The notes beneath the pieces were generated by a model. It made no database searches, was not told where the DNA came from, and worked only from the letters and a program-made list of their open reading frames with translations. A DNA stretch of 64,000 nt from Paracidovorax avenae (GTDB lineage: Bacteria; Pseudomonadota; Gammaproteobacteria; Burkholderiales; Burkholderiaceae_C). Positions 27,950-37,186 of this stretch are shown piece after piece. Location: contig NZ_CP156079.1 of the NCBI RefSeq assembly GCF_040892545.1, positions 2,019,501 to 2,083,500 on the forward strand. The letters run 5' to 3'. Numbering within the stretch: the first letter of the stretch is position 1; every line of letters begins with the position of its first letter. The translations under genes and the position numbers were made by a program.

Positions 27950-29275
27950 ATGCACACCACTTTCGACACCCTGGACGGCTGGCTGGCCCATTGCGAACGC
28001 ATCCACCCGAAAACCATCGACATGGGCCTGGAGCGGGTGGGCGAGGTGGCGCGCCGGCTCGGGCTGCACTTTGCCTGTCCCGTCATCACGGTGGCCGGCA
28101 CGAACGGCAAGGGTTCCACCTGCGCCATGCTGGAGGCGGTGGCGCTGCAGTCGGGCTATCGCACCGGTGTCTATACCTCGCCGCACCTCGTGAAGTTCGA
28201 GGAGCGCTGTCGCATCCGGGGCGAGAGCGTCGGGGCGGACGACCTGGTCCCGCACTTCGCGGCCGTGGAGGCGGCGAGAACGCAGGACGGCGCGGAAGTG
28301 TCCCTGTCCTACTTCGAATTCACCACGCTCGCCATCCTGCGCCTCATGAGCCAGGCTGGCCTGGACGTCGCCATCCTGGAGGTGGGCCTGGGCGGCCGGC
28401 TCGACGCGACAAATATCGTGGACACCGACTGCGCGGTCATCACCAGCATCGACATCGACCACACGGAATTCCTGGGGCCGGACCGCGAATCCATCGGCCG
28501 GGAGAAGGCCGGCATCATGCGGCCGGGCCGTCCCGCCATCGTCAGCGACCCCATGGCACCGCAAAGCGTGCTGGACCACGCGCGCGCCCTCGGGGCCGAC
28601 CTGTGGCAGTTCGGCCAGGATTTCAATTTTTCCGGCGACAAGCAGCAGTGGGCCTGGGCAGGGCGGGGCCGTCGCTATGCCGGGCTGGCCTACCCGGCGC
28701 TGCGGGGGGCCAACCAGCTGGTCAATGCTTCCGGCGTGCTGGCCGCCCTGGAGGCGCTGCGCGACCGGCTGCCGATCACGGCCCAGGCCGTGCGCACCGG
28801 CTTGGCCATGGTGGAGCTGCCGGGGCGCTTCCAGATCGTCCCGGGCCAGCCCACCCTGGTGCTCGACGTGGCCCACAACCCGCATTCGGTGGCGGCGCTC
28901 ACTGCCAACCTGGACGCGATGGGCTTTTTCCCGACCACGCACGCGGTGTTCGGCGCCATGGCCGACAAGGACCTCGCTCCCATGCTGGCCCGCATCGGCC
29001 CGCTGGTGGACCGCTGGTACTTCACCGACCTGCCGACGCCGCGCGCCGAAACCGCCGCTGCCCTGCAGCAGAAGTGGAATGCCCTGCAGATCGTCGCGGG
29101 CGGGCGCCGCGAAGTGCGCACCAGCCTGCACCCGGACCCGTGGCAGGCGCTGCAGGCGGCCGTGGCTGCAGCGGAGCCGACTGATAGAATCGTGGTCTTT
29201 GGCTCCTTCTATACGGTCGGCGGTGTGCTGCACCACGGAACGCCCCGCCTGCAGGCCAAGCACCTGGGCACTTGA
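27950..29275 (+). CDS. folC: bifunctional folylpolyglutamate synthase/dihydrofolate synthase
   Basis: FolC joins glutamate to dihydropteroate to make dihydrofolate and then extends the polyglutamate tail. The 441-residue protein has the Mur-ligase-like fold: P-loop VAGTNGKGSTCAML near residue 47, VGLGGRLDATNIVD near residue 147, the Mg-binding SIDIDHTEFLG, and the C-terminal LVLDVAHNPHSV near residue 303. It is the first gene of a plus-strand run with the SPOR protein, cvpA and purF, an order common in betaproteobacteria. The start ATG 27950 fits. Confidence 0.96.
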   Translation: MHTTFDTLDGWLAHCERIHPKTIDMGLERVGEVARRLGLHFACPVITVAGTNGKGSTCAMLEAVALQSGYRTGVYTSPHLVKFEERCRIRGESVGADDLVPHFAAVEAARTQDGAEVSLSYFEFTTLAILRLMSQAGLDVAILEVGLGGRLDATNIVDTDCAVITSIDIDHTEFLGPDRESIGREKAGIMRPGRPAIVSDPMAPQSVLDHARALGADLWQFGQDFNFSGDKQQWAWAGRGRRYAGLAYPALRGANQLVNASGVLAALEALRDRLPITAQAVRTGLAMVELPGRFQIVPGQPTLVLDVAHNPHSVAALTANLDAMGFFPTTHAVFGAMADKDLAPMLARIGPLVDRWYFTDLPTPRAETAAALQQKWNALQIVAGGRREVRTSLHPDPWQALQAAVAAAEPTDRIVVFGSFYTVGGVLHHGTPRLQAKHLGT

Positions 29276-29307
29276 GCATCCGACAGCGCACTCCCCGCAC
29301 TGCATCC

Positions 29308-30213
29308 ATGGCATTTTTCAAGTTTCGTTGGCCCGGCCGCAAGGAGCAGCCCGAGCAGCCCGCAAAGCCCGCCAAGCGGTCGCGCGGAGGCGCCGCCCAG
29401 GCCGCGGAAAGCATCGAGGCGATGCGGCGGCGTGCCCGCCATCGCCTGATCGGTGCGGCCGTCCTCGTGCTGGCCGGCATCGTGGGCTTCCCGATGCTGT
29501 TCGACACCCAGCCGCGGCCCATCCCCGTGGACATCCCGATCGACATTCCCGACCGCAACAAGGTGGCGCCCCTGGTCGTGCCCGAGGCGGCCCAGGCGGC
29601 GTCCGCTCCGGCGGCCGCGGGCACCGCCGCGAAGCCCCCTGCAGCCCCCCCGGCCACGGCGGGACTGTCCGATGGCGAGGAAGTGATCCAGCCGTCGCGC
29701 AGCGCTGCTGCGCAGGCGCCGCAGGCACCCACTCCGGCACCGGCTCCTGCTGCGGCACCGCGGCAGGAAACCCACCATGCCGACAGCCGTGCCGCGGCCT
29801 CGAAACCCGAAGCCAAGCCGGCGAAGCCCGCCCACGAAACCCGGTCCGAGACCAAACCCGCAGTGGCCGAGGCACGCCCGGCCGCGCCCGCTCCTGCTGC
29901 CGCTCCCCGCGACGACGCGGCGCGTGCCCGTGCGCTGCTCGAAGGCCGCGAGGGGTCTGCGGCCGCGCCCAAGGGTGATGATGGCGCGCGCCTGATCGTG
30001 CAGGTCGGCGCTTTCGCAGATGGCGACAAGGCCCGCGAAGTGCGGCAGTCGCTCGAGCGAGCAGGGCTCAAGACCTATACCCAGGTGGTGGATACCAAGG
30101 ACGGCAAGCGCACGCGGGTGCGGGTCGGGCCTTTCGCCAGCAAGGCGGAGGCGGACAAGGCCGCGGCGCGCATCAAGGGCCTGGGCCTCTCGGCCTCGGT
30201 GCTTGCGCTGTAG
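29308..30213 (+). CDS. SPOR-domain inner-membrane protein
   Basis: The 301-residue protein has a short cytoplasmic N-terminus, one membrane segment (HRLIGAAVLVLAGIVGFPML, about residues 45-65), a long Ala/Pro/Lys-rich periplasmic linker, and a C-terminal SPOR domain (LIVQVGAFADGDKAREVRQ and TRVRVGPFASKAEADKAAAR). SPOR domains bind denuded peptidoglycan at the division site, so it resembles DedD. ATG 29308 is chosen; a TTG at 29272 overlapping the folC stop is an alternative start. It lies between folC and cvpA, as dedD does in E. coli. Confidence 0.9.
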   Translation: MAFFKFRWPGRKEQPEQPAKPAKRSRGGAAQAAESIEAMRRRARHRLIGAAVLVLAGIVGFPMLFDTQPRPIPVDIPIDIPDRNKVAPLVVPEAAQAASAPAAAGTAAKPPAAPPATAGLSDGEEVIQPSRSAAAQAPQAPTPAPAPAAAPRQETHHADSRAAASKPEAKPAKPAHETRSETKPAVAEARPAAPAPAAAPRDDAARARALLEGREGSAAAPKGDDGARLIVQVGAFADGDKAREVRQSLERAGLKTYTQVVDTKDGKRTRVRVGPFASKAEADKAAARIKGLGLSASVLAL

Positions 30214-30234
30214 CCCGCGTGGAGCGGGGGCGGC

Positions 30235-30723
30235 ATGGCGGCGCTGGACTGGATCTTCGTGGCGGCGCTGCTGGCCTCCCTGCTCCTGGGGGCCTGGCGC
30301 GGGCTGGTGTACGAGGTGTTGTCGCTGGCGGGCTGGGTGGTCGCGTTTTTCGTGGCCCAGTGGTGGGCTGCCGATGCGGCGGCGCTGCTGCCGATCTCGG
30401 AATCGGCCGGCTCCATCCGCCATGCAGCGGGCTTCCTGCTGGTTTTCGTGGGCACGGTGTTCGCTTGCGGGTTCGTCGCATGGCTGGCCAAGAAGCTGAT
30501 CGAGGCGATCGGCCTGCGGCCGGCGGACCGGACGCTCGGCGCGGCGTTCGGCCTGCTGCGCGGCCTGGTGCTGCTGCTGGCCGCCACGCTCGTGGCCCTG
30601 TGGACGCCGATCCACGAGGCGGCATGGTGGAAAGAGTCCGCAACGGTCCCCATATGGACCGGGATGCTGGCGGTGCTGAAGCCGGCGCTGCCGGAAACGC
30701 TCGGGCGGCACCTGCCCGGGTGA
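30235..30723 (+). CDS. cvpA: CvpA family membrane protein
   Basis: The 162-residue protein has four predicted membrane segments and the family signature LDWIFVAALLASLLLGAWRG at the N-terminus, followed by GLVYEVLSLAGWVVAFF. CvpA was named for its requirement in colicin V production in E. coli and is linked to envelope stress tolerance; its molecular activity is not settled. It lies 21 bases after the SPOR gene and 100 bases before purF, the same order as dedD-cvpA-purF in E. coli. Confidence 0.93.
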   Translation: MAALDWIFVAALLASLLLGAWRGLVYEVLSLAGWVVAFFVAQWWAADAAALLPISESAGSIRHAAGFLLVFVGTVFACGFVAWLAKKLIEAIGLRPADRTLGAAFGLLRGLVLLLAATLVALWTPIHEAAWWKESATVPIWTGMLAVLKPALPETLGRHLPG

Positions 30724-30823
30724 CGGTGTTTGTTTCGTGCGCGGCGGCCATCCCTGCAAAGGACGCCGCGGCGGGTTTTTGGGATATCGCGGGCCAGGCC
30801 CGCATCTGGATGGAACGCTAACT

Positions 30824-32329
30824 ATGTGTGGAATCGTCGGTGTGGTCAGCACGGCTCCCGTCAACCAGCTGATCTATGACGCCTTGCTGCTGCTGCAGCA
30901 CCGGGGGCAGGATGCCGCGGGCATCGTCACGCAGCAGGAACGCAAGTTCTTCATGCACAAGGCCAAGGGCATGGTCCGCGACGTGTTCCGCACCCGCAAC
31001 ATGCGCGCGCTGCCTGGCACGGTGGGCCTGGGGCAGGTGCGCTATCCCACGGCAGGCAACGCCTACAGCGAGGAAGAGGCCCAGCCCTTCTACGTGAATG
31101 CCCCGTTCGGCATCGTGCTGGTGCACAACGGCAACCTCACCAATGCCCAGTCGCTGCGGGCCGAGCTGTTCTCCACCGACCACCGCCACACCAACACGGA
31201 GAGCGATTCCGAGGTGCTGCTCAACGTGTTCGCGCACGAGCTCGAGCGCGCCACGCGCGGCGTGCCGCTGCAGGTCGAGGACGTCTTCAACGCGGTGGCC
31301 GCCGTGCACCGGCGCGTGAAGGGCTCCTATGCCGTGATCGCGCTGATCGCGGGCCATGGCCTGCTGGCTTTCCGTGATCCCCACGGCATCCGCCCGCTGT
31401 GCATCGGCCGCAGCGCGGACGGCACGGTGATGGTGGGCAGCGAATCGGTGGCGCTGGAAGGCACCAACCATGTCTTCGAGCGCGACGTGCAGCCCGGCGA
31501 GGCCGTGTTCATCACGCCCGACGGCACCGTGCACGCCCGCCAGTGCGCGCAGGCGCCGCAGCTCAATCCGTGCATCTTCGAGTTCGTGTACCTCGCGCGG
31601 CCCGACTCCGTGCTGGACGGCATCTCCGTCTACCAGGCGCGCCTGAACCTCGGCGAGGCCCTGGCCAAGCGCGTGGTCTCCACGGTGCCGCCCAACGAGA
31701 TCGACGTGATCATCCCGATCCCCGAGTCCAGCCGCCCGAGCGCCACGCAGCTCGCGCACCTGCTCGGCATCCCGTACCGCGAGGGCTTCGTGAAGAACCG
31801 CTACGTCGGCCGCACCTTCATCATGCCGGGGCAGGGCGTGCGCAAGAAGTCCGTGCGCCAGAAGCTCAACGTGATCGCCAGCGAATTCAAGGGCCGCAAC
31901 GTGCTGCTGGTGGATGACTCCATCGTGCGCGGCACGACCTCGCGCGAGATCGTGCAGATGGCCCGCGACGCCGGTGCGCGCAAGGTGTACCTCGCCAGCG
32001 CCGCGCCGCCGGTGCGCTATCCCAACGTGTACGGCATCGACATGCCCACCAGCAACGAGCTGGTCGCGCATGGCCGCACGGTGGAGGAAGTGCGCCAGGC
32101 CATCGGCTGCGACGCGCTGATCTACCAGGACGTGAACGCCATGAAGAAGGCCGTGGGCTCGCTCAACGGCGGCATCGAGGGCTTCGACGCCTCGTGCTTC
32201 GACGGCGTGTACGTCACGGGCGACATCACTGCGCAGGACATCGCGCGCCTGAACGAAGGCCGCGTCGGCAAGGAGGAACAGGAAGAGGACACCTCCCGCC
32301 TGGCCCTGCCGAACGCCCAGGACGCCTGA
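30824..32329 (+). CDS. purF: amidophosphoribosyltransferase PurF
   Basis: PurF makes phosphoribosylamine from PRPP and glutamine, the first step of purine synthesis. The 501-residue protein starts MCGIVGVVS, so Cys2 becomes the N-terminal nucleophile after removal of Met; no propeptide is present, as in E. coli. The glutaminase domain covers about residues 1-240 ([18 protein letters not shown]), and the PRPP site [16 protein letters not shown] is near residue 361. The start at 30824 is fixed by the need for Cys2. Confidence 0.97.
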   Translation: MCGIVGVVSTAPVNQLIYDALLLLQHRGQDAAGIVTQQERKFFMHKAKGMVRDVFRTRNMRALPGTVGLGQVRYPTAGNAYSEEEAQPFYVNAPFGIVLVHNGNLTNAQSLRAELFSTDHRHTNTESDSEVLLNVFAHELERATRGVPLQVEDVFNAVAAVHRRVKGSYAVIALIAGHGLLAFRDPHGIRPLCIGRSADGTVMVGSESVALEGTNHVFERDVQPGEAVFITPDGTVHARQCAQAPQLNPCIFEFVYLARPDSVLDGISVYQARLNLGEALAKRVVSTVPPNEIDVIIPIPESSRPSATQLAHLLGIPYREGFVKNRYVGRTFIMPGQGVRKKSVRQKLNVIASEFKGRNVLLVDDSIVRGTTSREIVQMARDAGARKVYLASAAPPVRYPNVYGIDMPTSNELVAHGRTVEEVRQAIGCDALIYQDVNAMKKAVGSLNGGIEGFDASCFDGVYVTGDITAQDIARLNEGRVGKEEQEEDTSRLALPNAQDA

Positions 32330-32344
32330 GGGAGACACGACGCC

Positions 32345-33580
32345 ATGGCCCACGACAGAACGAACGGCACCGGGGGACTTCCGGAAGGCCTGCACCCCGA
32401 CACGCTCGCCGTGCGGGAATCCATCCCGCGCAGCCAGTACGGGGAGCATTCCGAAGCGCTCTACCTGAGCAGCAGCTTCGTGCAGCCCGATGCGCAGACC
32501 GCCGCGCTGCGCTTCGCGGGCGAGGAGGACGGCTACACCTACACGCGAACGGCCAATCCCACGGTGACGGCCTTCGAGCGGCGGCTGGCCGCCATGGAGG
32601 GCACCGAGACGGCGATCGGCACGGCCACCGGCATGTCTGCCATCCTGCTCATGTGCCTGGCGCTGCTCAAGACGGGCGACCACGTGGTGTGCTCGCAGTC
32701 GATGTTCGGCTCCACCATCAAGCTGATCGGCGGCGAGCTCTCGCGTTTCGGTGTCGAGACCACCTTCGTGCCGCAGACGGATGCCGCCGCCTGGAAGGCC
32801 GCGCTGCGCCCCGCGACGCGCCTGATGTTCGCCGAGACGCCCACCAACCCGCTCACCGACCTGTGCGACATCGCAGCGCTGTCGGCGATCGCGCGCGAGG
32901 CCGGCGTGCTGCTGGCCGTGGACAACTGCTTCGCTTCGCCCGCCCTGCAGCAGCCGGCCAAGTGGGGCGCCGACCTCGTCATCCATTCCGGCACCAAGTT
33001 CCTCGATGGCCAGGGCCGCGTCATGGCCGGCGCCGTGTGCGGCCCGCGCTCGCTCATCGACGACAAGCTCGGCCCCATGATCCGCAGCGCGGGCATGAAC
33101 CTGTCGCCCTTCAACGCCTGGGTGGTGCTCAAGGGGCTGGAGACACTGTCCATCCGCGTCCGTGCCCAGGCCGACAATGCCCTGCGCCTGGCCACGTGGC
33201 TCCAGGCGCACCCCGGCGTGGCGCGCGTCCATTACCCGGGCCTCGCCTCGCATCCCCAGCATGCACTGGCGATGCGCCAGCAATCCGGCCTGGGCGGCGC
33301 GGTGCTCTCCTTCGACGTGAAGTCGCAGGGCGATGCCGATGCGGCACGCCGCAGCGCCTTCCACGTGATCGACAGCACGCGCGTGTGCAGCATCACCGCC
33401 AACCTGGGCGACGTGAAGACCACCGTCACCCATCCCGCGAGCACCTCGCACGGGCGCCTGACCGAGGCGCAGCGCCAGGCGGCCGGCATCGGCCAGGGGC
33501 TGATCCGCGTGGCCGTGGGCCTGGAACACATCGAAGACCTGAAGGCCGACCTCGCGCGCGGCCTGGATACCCTGCAATGA
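32345..33580 (+). CDS. metZ: O-succinylhomoserine sulfhydrylase
   Basis: MetZ makes homocysteine directly from O-succinylhomoserine and sulfide, bypassing cystathionine. The 411-residue PLP enzyme of the Cys/Met metabolism family has [23 protein letters not shown] near residue 60 (split at the middle in most alignments), the aspartate in [13 protein letters not shown], and the PLP lysine in [12 protein letters not shown] near residue 218. It follows purF by 15 bases, a pairing frequent in proteobacteria. MetZ is preferred over cystathionine synthases by the [11 protein letters not shown] form of the lysine motif. The stop overlaps the gltX start. Confidence 0.93.
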   Translation: MAHDRTNGTGGLPEGLHPDTLAVRESIPRSQYGEHSEALYLSSSFVQPDAQTAALRFAGEEDGYTYTRTANPTVTAFERRLAAMEGTETAIGTATGMSAILLMCLALLKTGDHVVCSQSMFGSTIKLIGGELSRFGVETTFVPQTDAAAWKAALRPATRLMFAETPTNPLTDLCDIAALSAIAREAGVLLAVDNCFASPALQQPAKWGADLVIHSGTKFLDGQGRVMAGAVCGPRSLIDDKLGPMIRSAGMNLSPFNAWVVLKGLETLSIRVRAQADNALRLATWLQAHPGVARVHYPGLASHPQHALAMRQQSGLGGAVLSFDVKSQGDADAARRSAFHVIDSTRVCSITANLGDVKTTVTHPASTSHGRLTEAQRQAAGIGQGLIRVAVGLEHIEDLKADLARGLDTLQ

Positions 33581-35025
33581 GCCAAAGCCTTTCCCCTGCT
33601 TCTTCTTCCTCTTCTTCGGGCGGCGCGCAGCAGCGCGTGCGCACCCGTTTCGCGCCGTCGCCCACGGGTTTCATCCACTTGGGCAACATCCGCTCGGCGC
33701 TCTACCCGTGGGCCTTCGCGCGCGCCACGGGCGGCGACTTCATCCTGCGCATCGAGGACACCGACCTCGAGCGTTCGAGCCAGGCCGCGGTCGACGTCAT
33801 CCTGGAAGGCATGCAGTGGCTGGGCATGGACCCGGACGAGGGCCCGTTCTACCAGATGCAGCGCATGGACCGGTACAAGGAAGTGCTGGCGCAGATGCAG
33901 GCGCAGGGCCTGGTCTACCCGTGCTACATGAGCGTGGCGGAACTCGACGCGCTGCGCGAGCGCCAGATGCAGGCCAGGCAGAAGCCGCGCTACGACGGCA
34001 CGTGGCGCCCGGAAGAGGGCAAGACGCTGCCGCCGGTGCCCGAGGGCGTGCAGCCGGTGCTGCGCTTCCGCAACCCCGTCGGCGGCTCGGTGGTCTGGGA
34101 AGACAAGGTCAAGGGCCGCATCGAGATCCAGAACGACGAACTCGACGACCTCGTCATCGCGCGCCCGGACGGCACGCCCACGTACAACTTCTGCGTGGTG
34201 GTGGACGACATCGACATGGCCATCACCCACGTGATCCGCGGCGACGACCACGTGAACAACACGCCGCGCCAGATCAACATCTTCCGCGCGCTCGGCAAGG
34301 AGCCGCCGGTGTATGCCCACCTGCCCACCGTGCTCAACGAGCAGGGCGAGAAGATGAGCAAGCGCAACGGCGCCAAGCCCGTCACGCAGTACCGCGACGA
34401 AGGCTACCTGCCCGAGGCGATGGTGAACTACCTCGCGCGCCTGGGCTGGAGCCATGGCGATGACGAGATCTTCTCGCGCGAGCAGTTCCTGGAGTGGTTC
34501 GACCTGGACCACCTGGGCCGCAGCGCGGCGCAGTTCGACGAGGCCAAGCTGCGCTGGGTGAACGCCCAGCACCTGAAAGCCACTTCCGACGAGCGCCTGG
34601 CCGGACTGGTGGCGCCGCGCCTCGCGGCCCGCGGCATCGCTCAGGCCGATCTGGACGACGGGCGCCTGCCGCGCATCTGCGCACTCTTCAAGGACCGCTG
34701 CGACACGCTGGTGGCGCTGGCCGACTGGGCCCATGTGTTCTATGGTGAGGTGACGCCCAATGAAGAGGAACGCGCCAAGCACGTGGTGGACGCCGTGAAG
34801 CCCGCGATCGCCGCGCTCTCGGACGCACTCGCGCAGTGCGCCTGGGACAAGGCCAGCATCGCCGCCGCCTTCAAGGAAGTGCTGGCCGCGCAGGGCCTCA
34901 AGATGCCGCAGCTGGCCATGCCGGTGCGCGTGCTCACCGTGGGCACGGCGCACACGCCGTCGGTCGATGCGGTGCTCGAACTGCTCGGACGCGAAAAAAT
35001 TGCAGCGAGATTGCGAACGGCCTGA
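33577..35025 (+). CDS. gltX: glutamyl-tRNA synthetase
   Basis: GltX charges tRNA-Glu with glutamate. The 482-residue class I synthetase has the HIGH-type motif [17 protein letters not shown] near residue 27, the KMSKS-type motif [10 protein letters not shown] near residue 257, and a helical anticodon-binding C-terminal domain. The start overlaps the metZ stop (ATGA). The first 20 residues contain a run of six serines encoded by a CTT/TCT-rich stretch. Directly downstream lies an array with two tRNA-Glu genes, whose promoter begins within the end of this gene. Confidence 0.97.
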   Translation: MSQSLSPASSSSSSGGAQQRVRTRFAPSPTGFIHLGNIRSALYPWAFARATGGDFILRIEDTDLERSSQAAVDVILEGMQWLGMDPDEGPFYQMQRMDRYKEVLAQMQAQGLVYPCYMSVAELDALRERQMQARQKPRYDGTWRPEEGKTLPPVPEGVQPVLRFRNPVGGSVVWEDKVKGRIEIQNDELDDLVIARPDGTPTYNFCVVVDDIDMAITHVIRGDDHVNNTPRQINIFRALGKEPPVYAHLPTVLNEQGEKMSKRNGAKPVTQYRDEGYLPEAMVNYLARLGWSHGDDEIFSREQFLEWFDLDHLGRSAAQFDEAKLRWVNAQHLKATSDERLAGLVAPRLAARGIAQADLDDGRLPRICALFKDRCDTLVALADWAHVFYGEVTPNEEERAKHVVDAVKPAIAALSDALAQCAWDKASIAAAFKEVLAAQGLKMPQLAMPVRVLTVGTAHTPSVDAVLELLGREKIAARLRTA

Positions 35026-35040
35026 AAACCTGTCTATAAT
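35011..35040 (+). promoter_or_regulatory. promoter of the tRNA array
   Basis: TTGCGA (35011-35016) and TATAAT (35035-35040) are separated by 18 bases. The -35 box lies inside the end of gltX. The first tRNA begins 52 bases after the -10 hexamer. Confidence 0.75.
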
Positions 35041-35092
35041 TCAAGGCTCAGGAGATGACGACGATAAATAACAATATCGACGGCATCGAAGT

Positions 35093-35168
<76 letters not shown>

Positions 35169-35201
35169 ATTCTGAATAGAGAACGGAAGTTCCCAGGTTT
35201 T

Positions 35202-35277
35202 GACCCTATCGTCTAGAGGCCTAGGACATCACCCTTTCACGGTGAGTACCGGGGTTCGAATCCCCGTAGGGTCGCCA
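35202..35277 (+). tRNA. tRNA-Glu (anticodon TTC), copy 1
   Basis: A 76-base cloverleaf with acceptor GACCCTA/TAGGGTC, anticodon loop CTTTCAC (TTC, reads GAA/GAG), T loop GTTCGAATC and encoded CCA. 33 bases after tRNA-Ala. Confidence 0.97.
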
Positions 35278-35292
35278 AGTTCGTGGCACTTG

Positions 35293-35312
35293 GCTTGCAT
35301 GAAGTTGCAAGC
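35293..35312 (+). other. spacer hairpin between tRNA-Glu and tRNA-Asp, copy 1
   Basis: GCTTGCA and TGCAAGC form a perfect 7-bp stem with a 6-base loop. Copy 2 keeps the stem through paired base changes. A role in tRNA processing is inference. Confidence 0.6.
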
Positions 35313-35329
35313 AAAACAGCCGCCTGCCA

Positions 35330-35406
35330 GGAGTGGTAGTTCAGTTGGTTAGAATACCGGCCTGTCACGCCGGGGGTCGCGGGTTCGAGTCCCGTCCACT
35401 CCGCCA
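35330..35406 (+). tRNA. tRNA-Asp (anticodon GTC), copy 1
   Basis: A 77-base cloverleaf with acceptor GGAGTGG/CCACTCC, anticodon loop CTGTCAC (GTC, reads GAC/GAT), T loop GTTCGAGTC and encoded CCA. Confidence 0.97.
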
Positions 35407-35480
35407 GATTCAAAGCCTTTGCAGGTGGTTCGCGCAAAGGTCGATATTTTTGGTGATGCCGCAAGGCCTTGCCGGAATAC

Positions 35481-35556
<76 letters not shown>

Positions 35557-35589
35557 AACTTTTTTTGAGAACGGAAGTTCCCAGGTTTT

Positions 35590-35665
35590 GACCCTATCGT
35601 CTAGAGGCCTAGGACATCACCCTTTCACGGTGAGTACCGGGGTTCGAATCCCCGTAGGGTCGCCA
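35590..35665 (+). tRNA. tRNA-Glu (anticodon TTC), copy 2
   Basis: Identical in sequence to copy 1, 388 bases downstream; the last 23 bases of the preceding spacer are also identical between copies. Confidence 0.97.
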
Positions 35666-35680
35666 AGTTCACGGCACTTG

Positions 35681-35700
35681 GCCTGCACGAGAATGCAGGT
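35681..35700 (+). other. spacer hairpin between tRNA-Glu and tRNA-Asp, copy 2
   Basis: GCCTGCA and TGCAGGT form a 7-bp stem (one G-U) with a 6-base loop, at the same place as in copy 1. One T-A pair has become C-G. Confidence 0.6.
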
Positions 35701-35716
35701 GAAACGCTGTCTGCCA

Positions 35717-35793
35717 GGAGTGGTAGTTCAGTTGGTTAGAATACCGGCCTGTCACGCCGGGGGTCGCGGGTTCGAGTCCCGTCCACTCCGCCA
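35717..35793 (+). tRNA. tRNA-Asp (anticodon GTC), copy 2
   Basis: Identical in sequence to copy 1, 387 bases downstream; last gene of the array, followed by an intrinsic terminator. Confidence 0.97.
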
Positions 35794-35831
35794 GTCAACC
35801 GGGTCGGCCTGTGCCGCGCCTGAATGAATAG

Positions 35832-35864
35832 AAGCCGCAGCGAGCCATCGTTGCGGCTTTTTTC
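35832..35864 (+). terminator. intrinsic terminator of the tRNA array
   Basis: The stem AAGCCGCA/TGCGGCTT with a 12-base loop is followed by four further T, 39 bases after the last tRNA. Confidence 0.9.
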
Positions 35865-35887
35865 TTGTTCCTGACCCGTCCTGCCCA

Positions 35888-37099
35888 GTGTCGCTCACGT
35901 CCGCTCCTCCGCTGTCCTCCGCGCCATCCGACGCGCGCCTGGCCTCCGCCGCATCGGCCACGTCCCGGCTGGTGTCCATCGATGCATTGCGCGGCCTGGT
36001 GATCGTGTTCATGCTGCTCGACCACGTGCGCGAGACGTTCTTCATGCACCACCAGGTCACGGATCCCATGGTGTTGGCGGACACGTCGCCGGCCCTGTTC
36101 TTCAACCGCGTCCTGGCACACCTGTGTGCGCCGGTTTTCATCTTTCTCGCAGGGCTGTCCGCCTTCCTCTACGGCAGCCGCCAGCCGGACGGACGCCGGG
36201 CTGCCACGGTGTTCCTCGTGCAGCGCGGGCTCTTCCTGGTGGCGCTGGAACTCACGGTGGTGAATTTCGCATGGACCTTCCAATGGCCGCCGCAGGTGAT
36301 CTATCTGCAGGTCATCTGGGTGATCGGCCTGAGCATGCTGGCGCTGGCCTTGCTGCTATGGCTGCCGCGCGGCGTGCTCGTGGCGGTGGGGCTGTTGCTG
36401 GTGGCAGGCCACAACCTGCTCGACGGCGTGCATTTTCCCGCAGGGCACGTGTTGCACGTGCCGTGGTCCATCCTGCATGACCGGGGGTGGCTCGCCGTGG
36501 GCGACGGCCTGCGGATGCGCACGTCCTATCCGCTGCTGCCCTGGATCGGCGTGATCGCGCTGGGGTATGCCGCCGGCCCCTGGTTCACCGCCGGGGCAGA
36601 CGCGGGGCAGCGCCGCCGCCGTCTGGTGGCCTGGTCGATGGGTGCGCTGGCGCTGTTCGCCGCGCTGCGGTGGCTGAACGCCTATGGCGACCATCCCCGG
36701 GCCGTGGGGGCCACGCCGCTGGAGACCGTGATGGGCTTCCTGAACGTGACGAAGTACCCGCCCTCGCTGCTCTTCGTGGCGCTGACCCTGGGGCTCGGCC
36801 TGGCACTGCTCGCCGCCTTCGAGCGCGTGCCGGCGCGGTCGGGGTGGCTGCGGGTGCTGGTGGCCTTCGGGGCCGCGCCCATGTTCTTCTATGTGCTGCA
36901 CCTGTACGTGCTGAAGGTGCTCTACCTCGGCGCGCTGGGAATCTGGGGGCCCAACCAGGGACGCTATTTCGGTTTCGACGCGGTGTGGCAGGTGTGGCTC
37001 TGCACGGCCGTGCTGGCCGCGCTGCTCTACGGGCCGGTGCGTGCGTTCGGGGCCTTCAAGGCGCGGCGAAAAGACCTGGCCTGGCTGCGGTTCCTGTAG
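35888..37099 (+). CDS. DUF1624 / heparan-alpha-glucosaminide acetyltransferase-like membrane protein
   Basis: The 403-residue protein has about nine to ten predicted membrane segments. The family signature is at the N-terminus: SIDALRGLVIVFMLLDHVRE, where the His/Arg pair belongs to the acyltransferase site of YeiB/HGSNAT-like proteins. Such proteins are thought to transfer acyl groups across or within the membrane. The start is GTG 35888, the only good start before the signature. The gene stands alone after the tRNA terminator, so it needs its own promoter, which I could not identify. Substrate unknown. Confidence 0.82.
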   Translation: MSLTSAPPLSSAPSDARLASAASATSRLVSIDALRGLVIVFMLLDHVRETFFMHHQVTDPMVLADTSPALFFNRVLAHLCAPVFIFLAGLSAFLYGSRQPDGRRAATVFLVQRGLFLVALELTVVNFAWTFQWPPQVIYLQVIWVIGLSMLALALLLWLPRGVLVAVGLLLVAGHNLLDGVHFPAGHVLHVPWSILHDRGWLAVGDGLRMRTSYPLLPWIGVIALGYAAGPWFTAGADAGQRRRRLVAWSMGALALFAALRWLNAYGDHPRAVGATPLETVMGFLNVTKYPPSLLFVALTLGLGLALLAAFERVPARSGWLRVLVAFGAAPMFFYVLHLYVLKVLYLGALGIWGPNQGRYFGFDAVWQVWLCTAVLAALLYGPVRAFGAFKARRKDLAWLRFL

Positions 37100-37186
37100 A
37101 GCCGGCCACGCTTTCCGCACAGGGGCATTCGCGCGCGCGCTTCGGCGGGGGCCGGCGCGGGGCTTTGCTCCTGGCGACAATGCGGG

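Noticed and set aside
32330..32344. A methionine-type riboswitch upstream of metZ.
   Set aside because: Only 15 bases separate purF and metZ, which is too short for any riboswitch.
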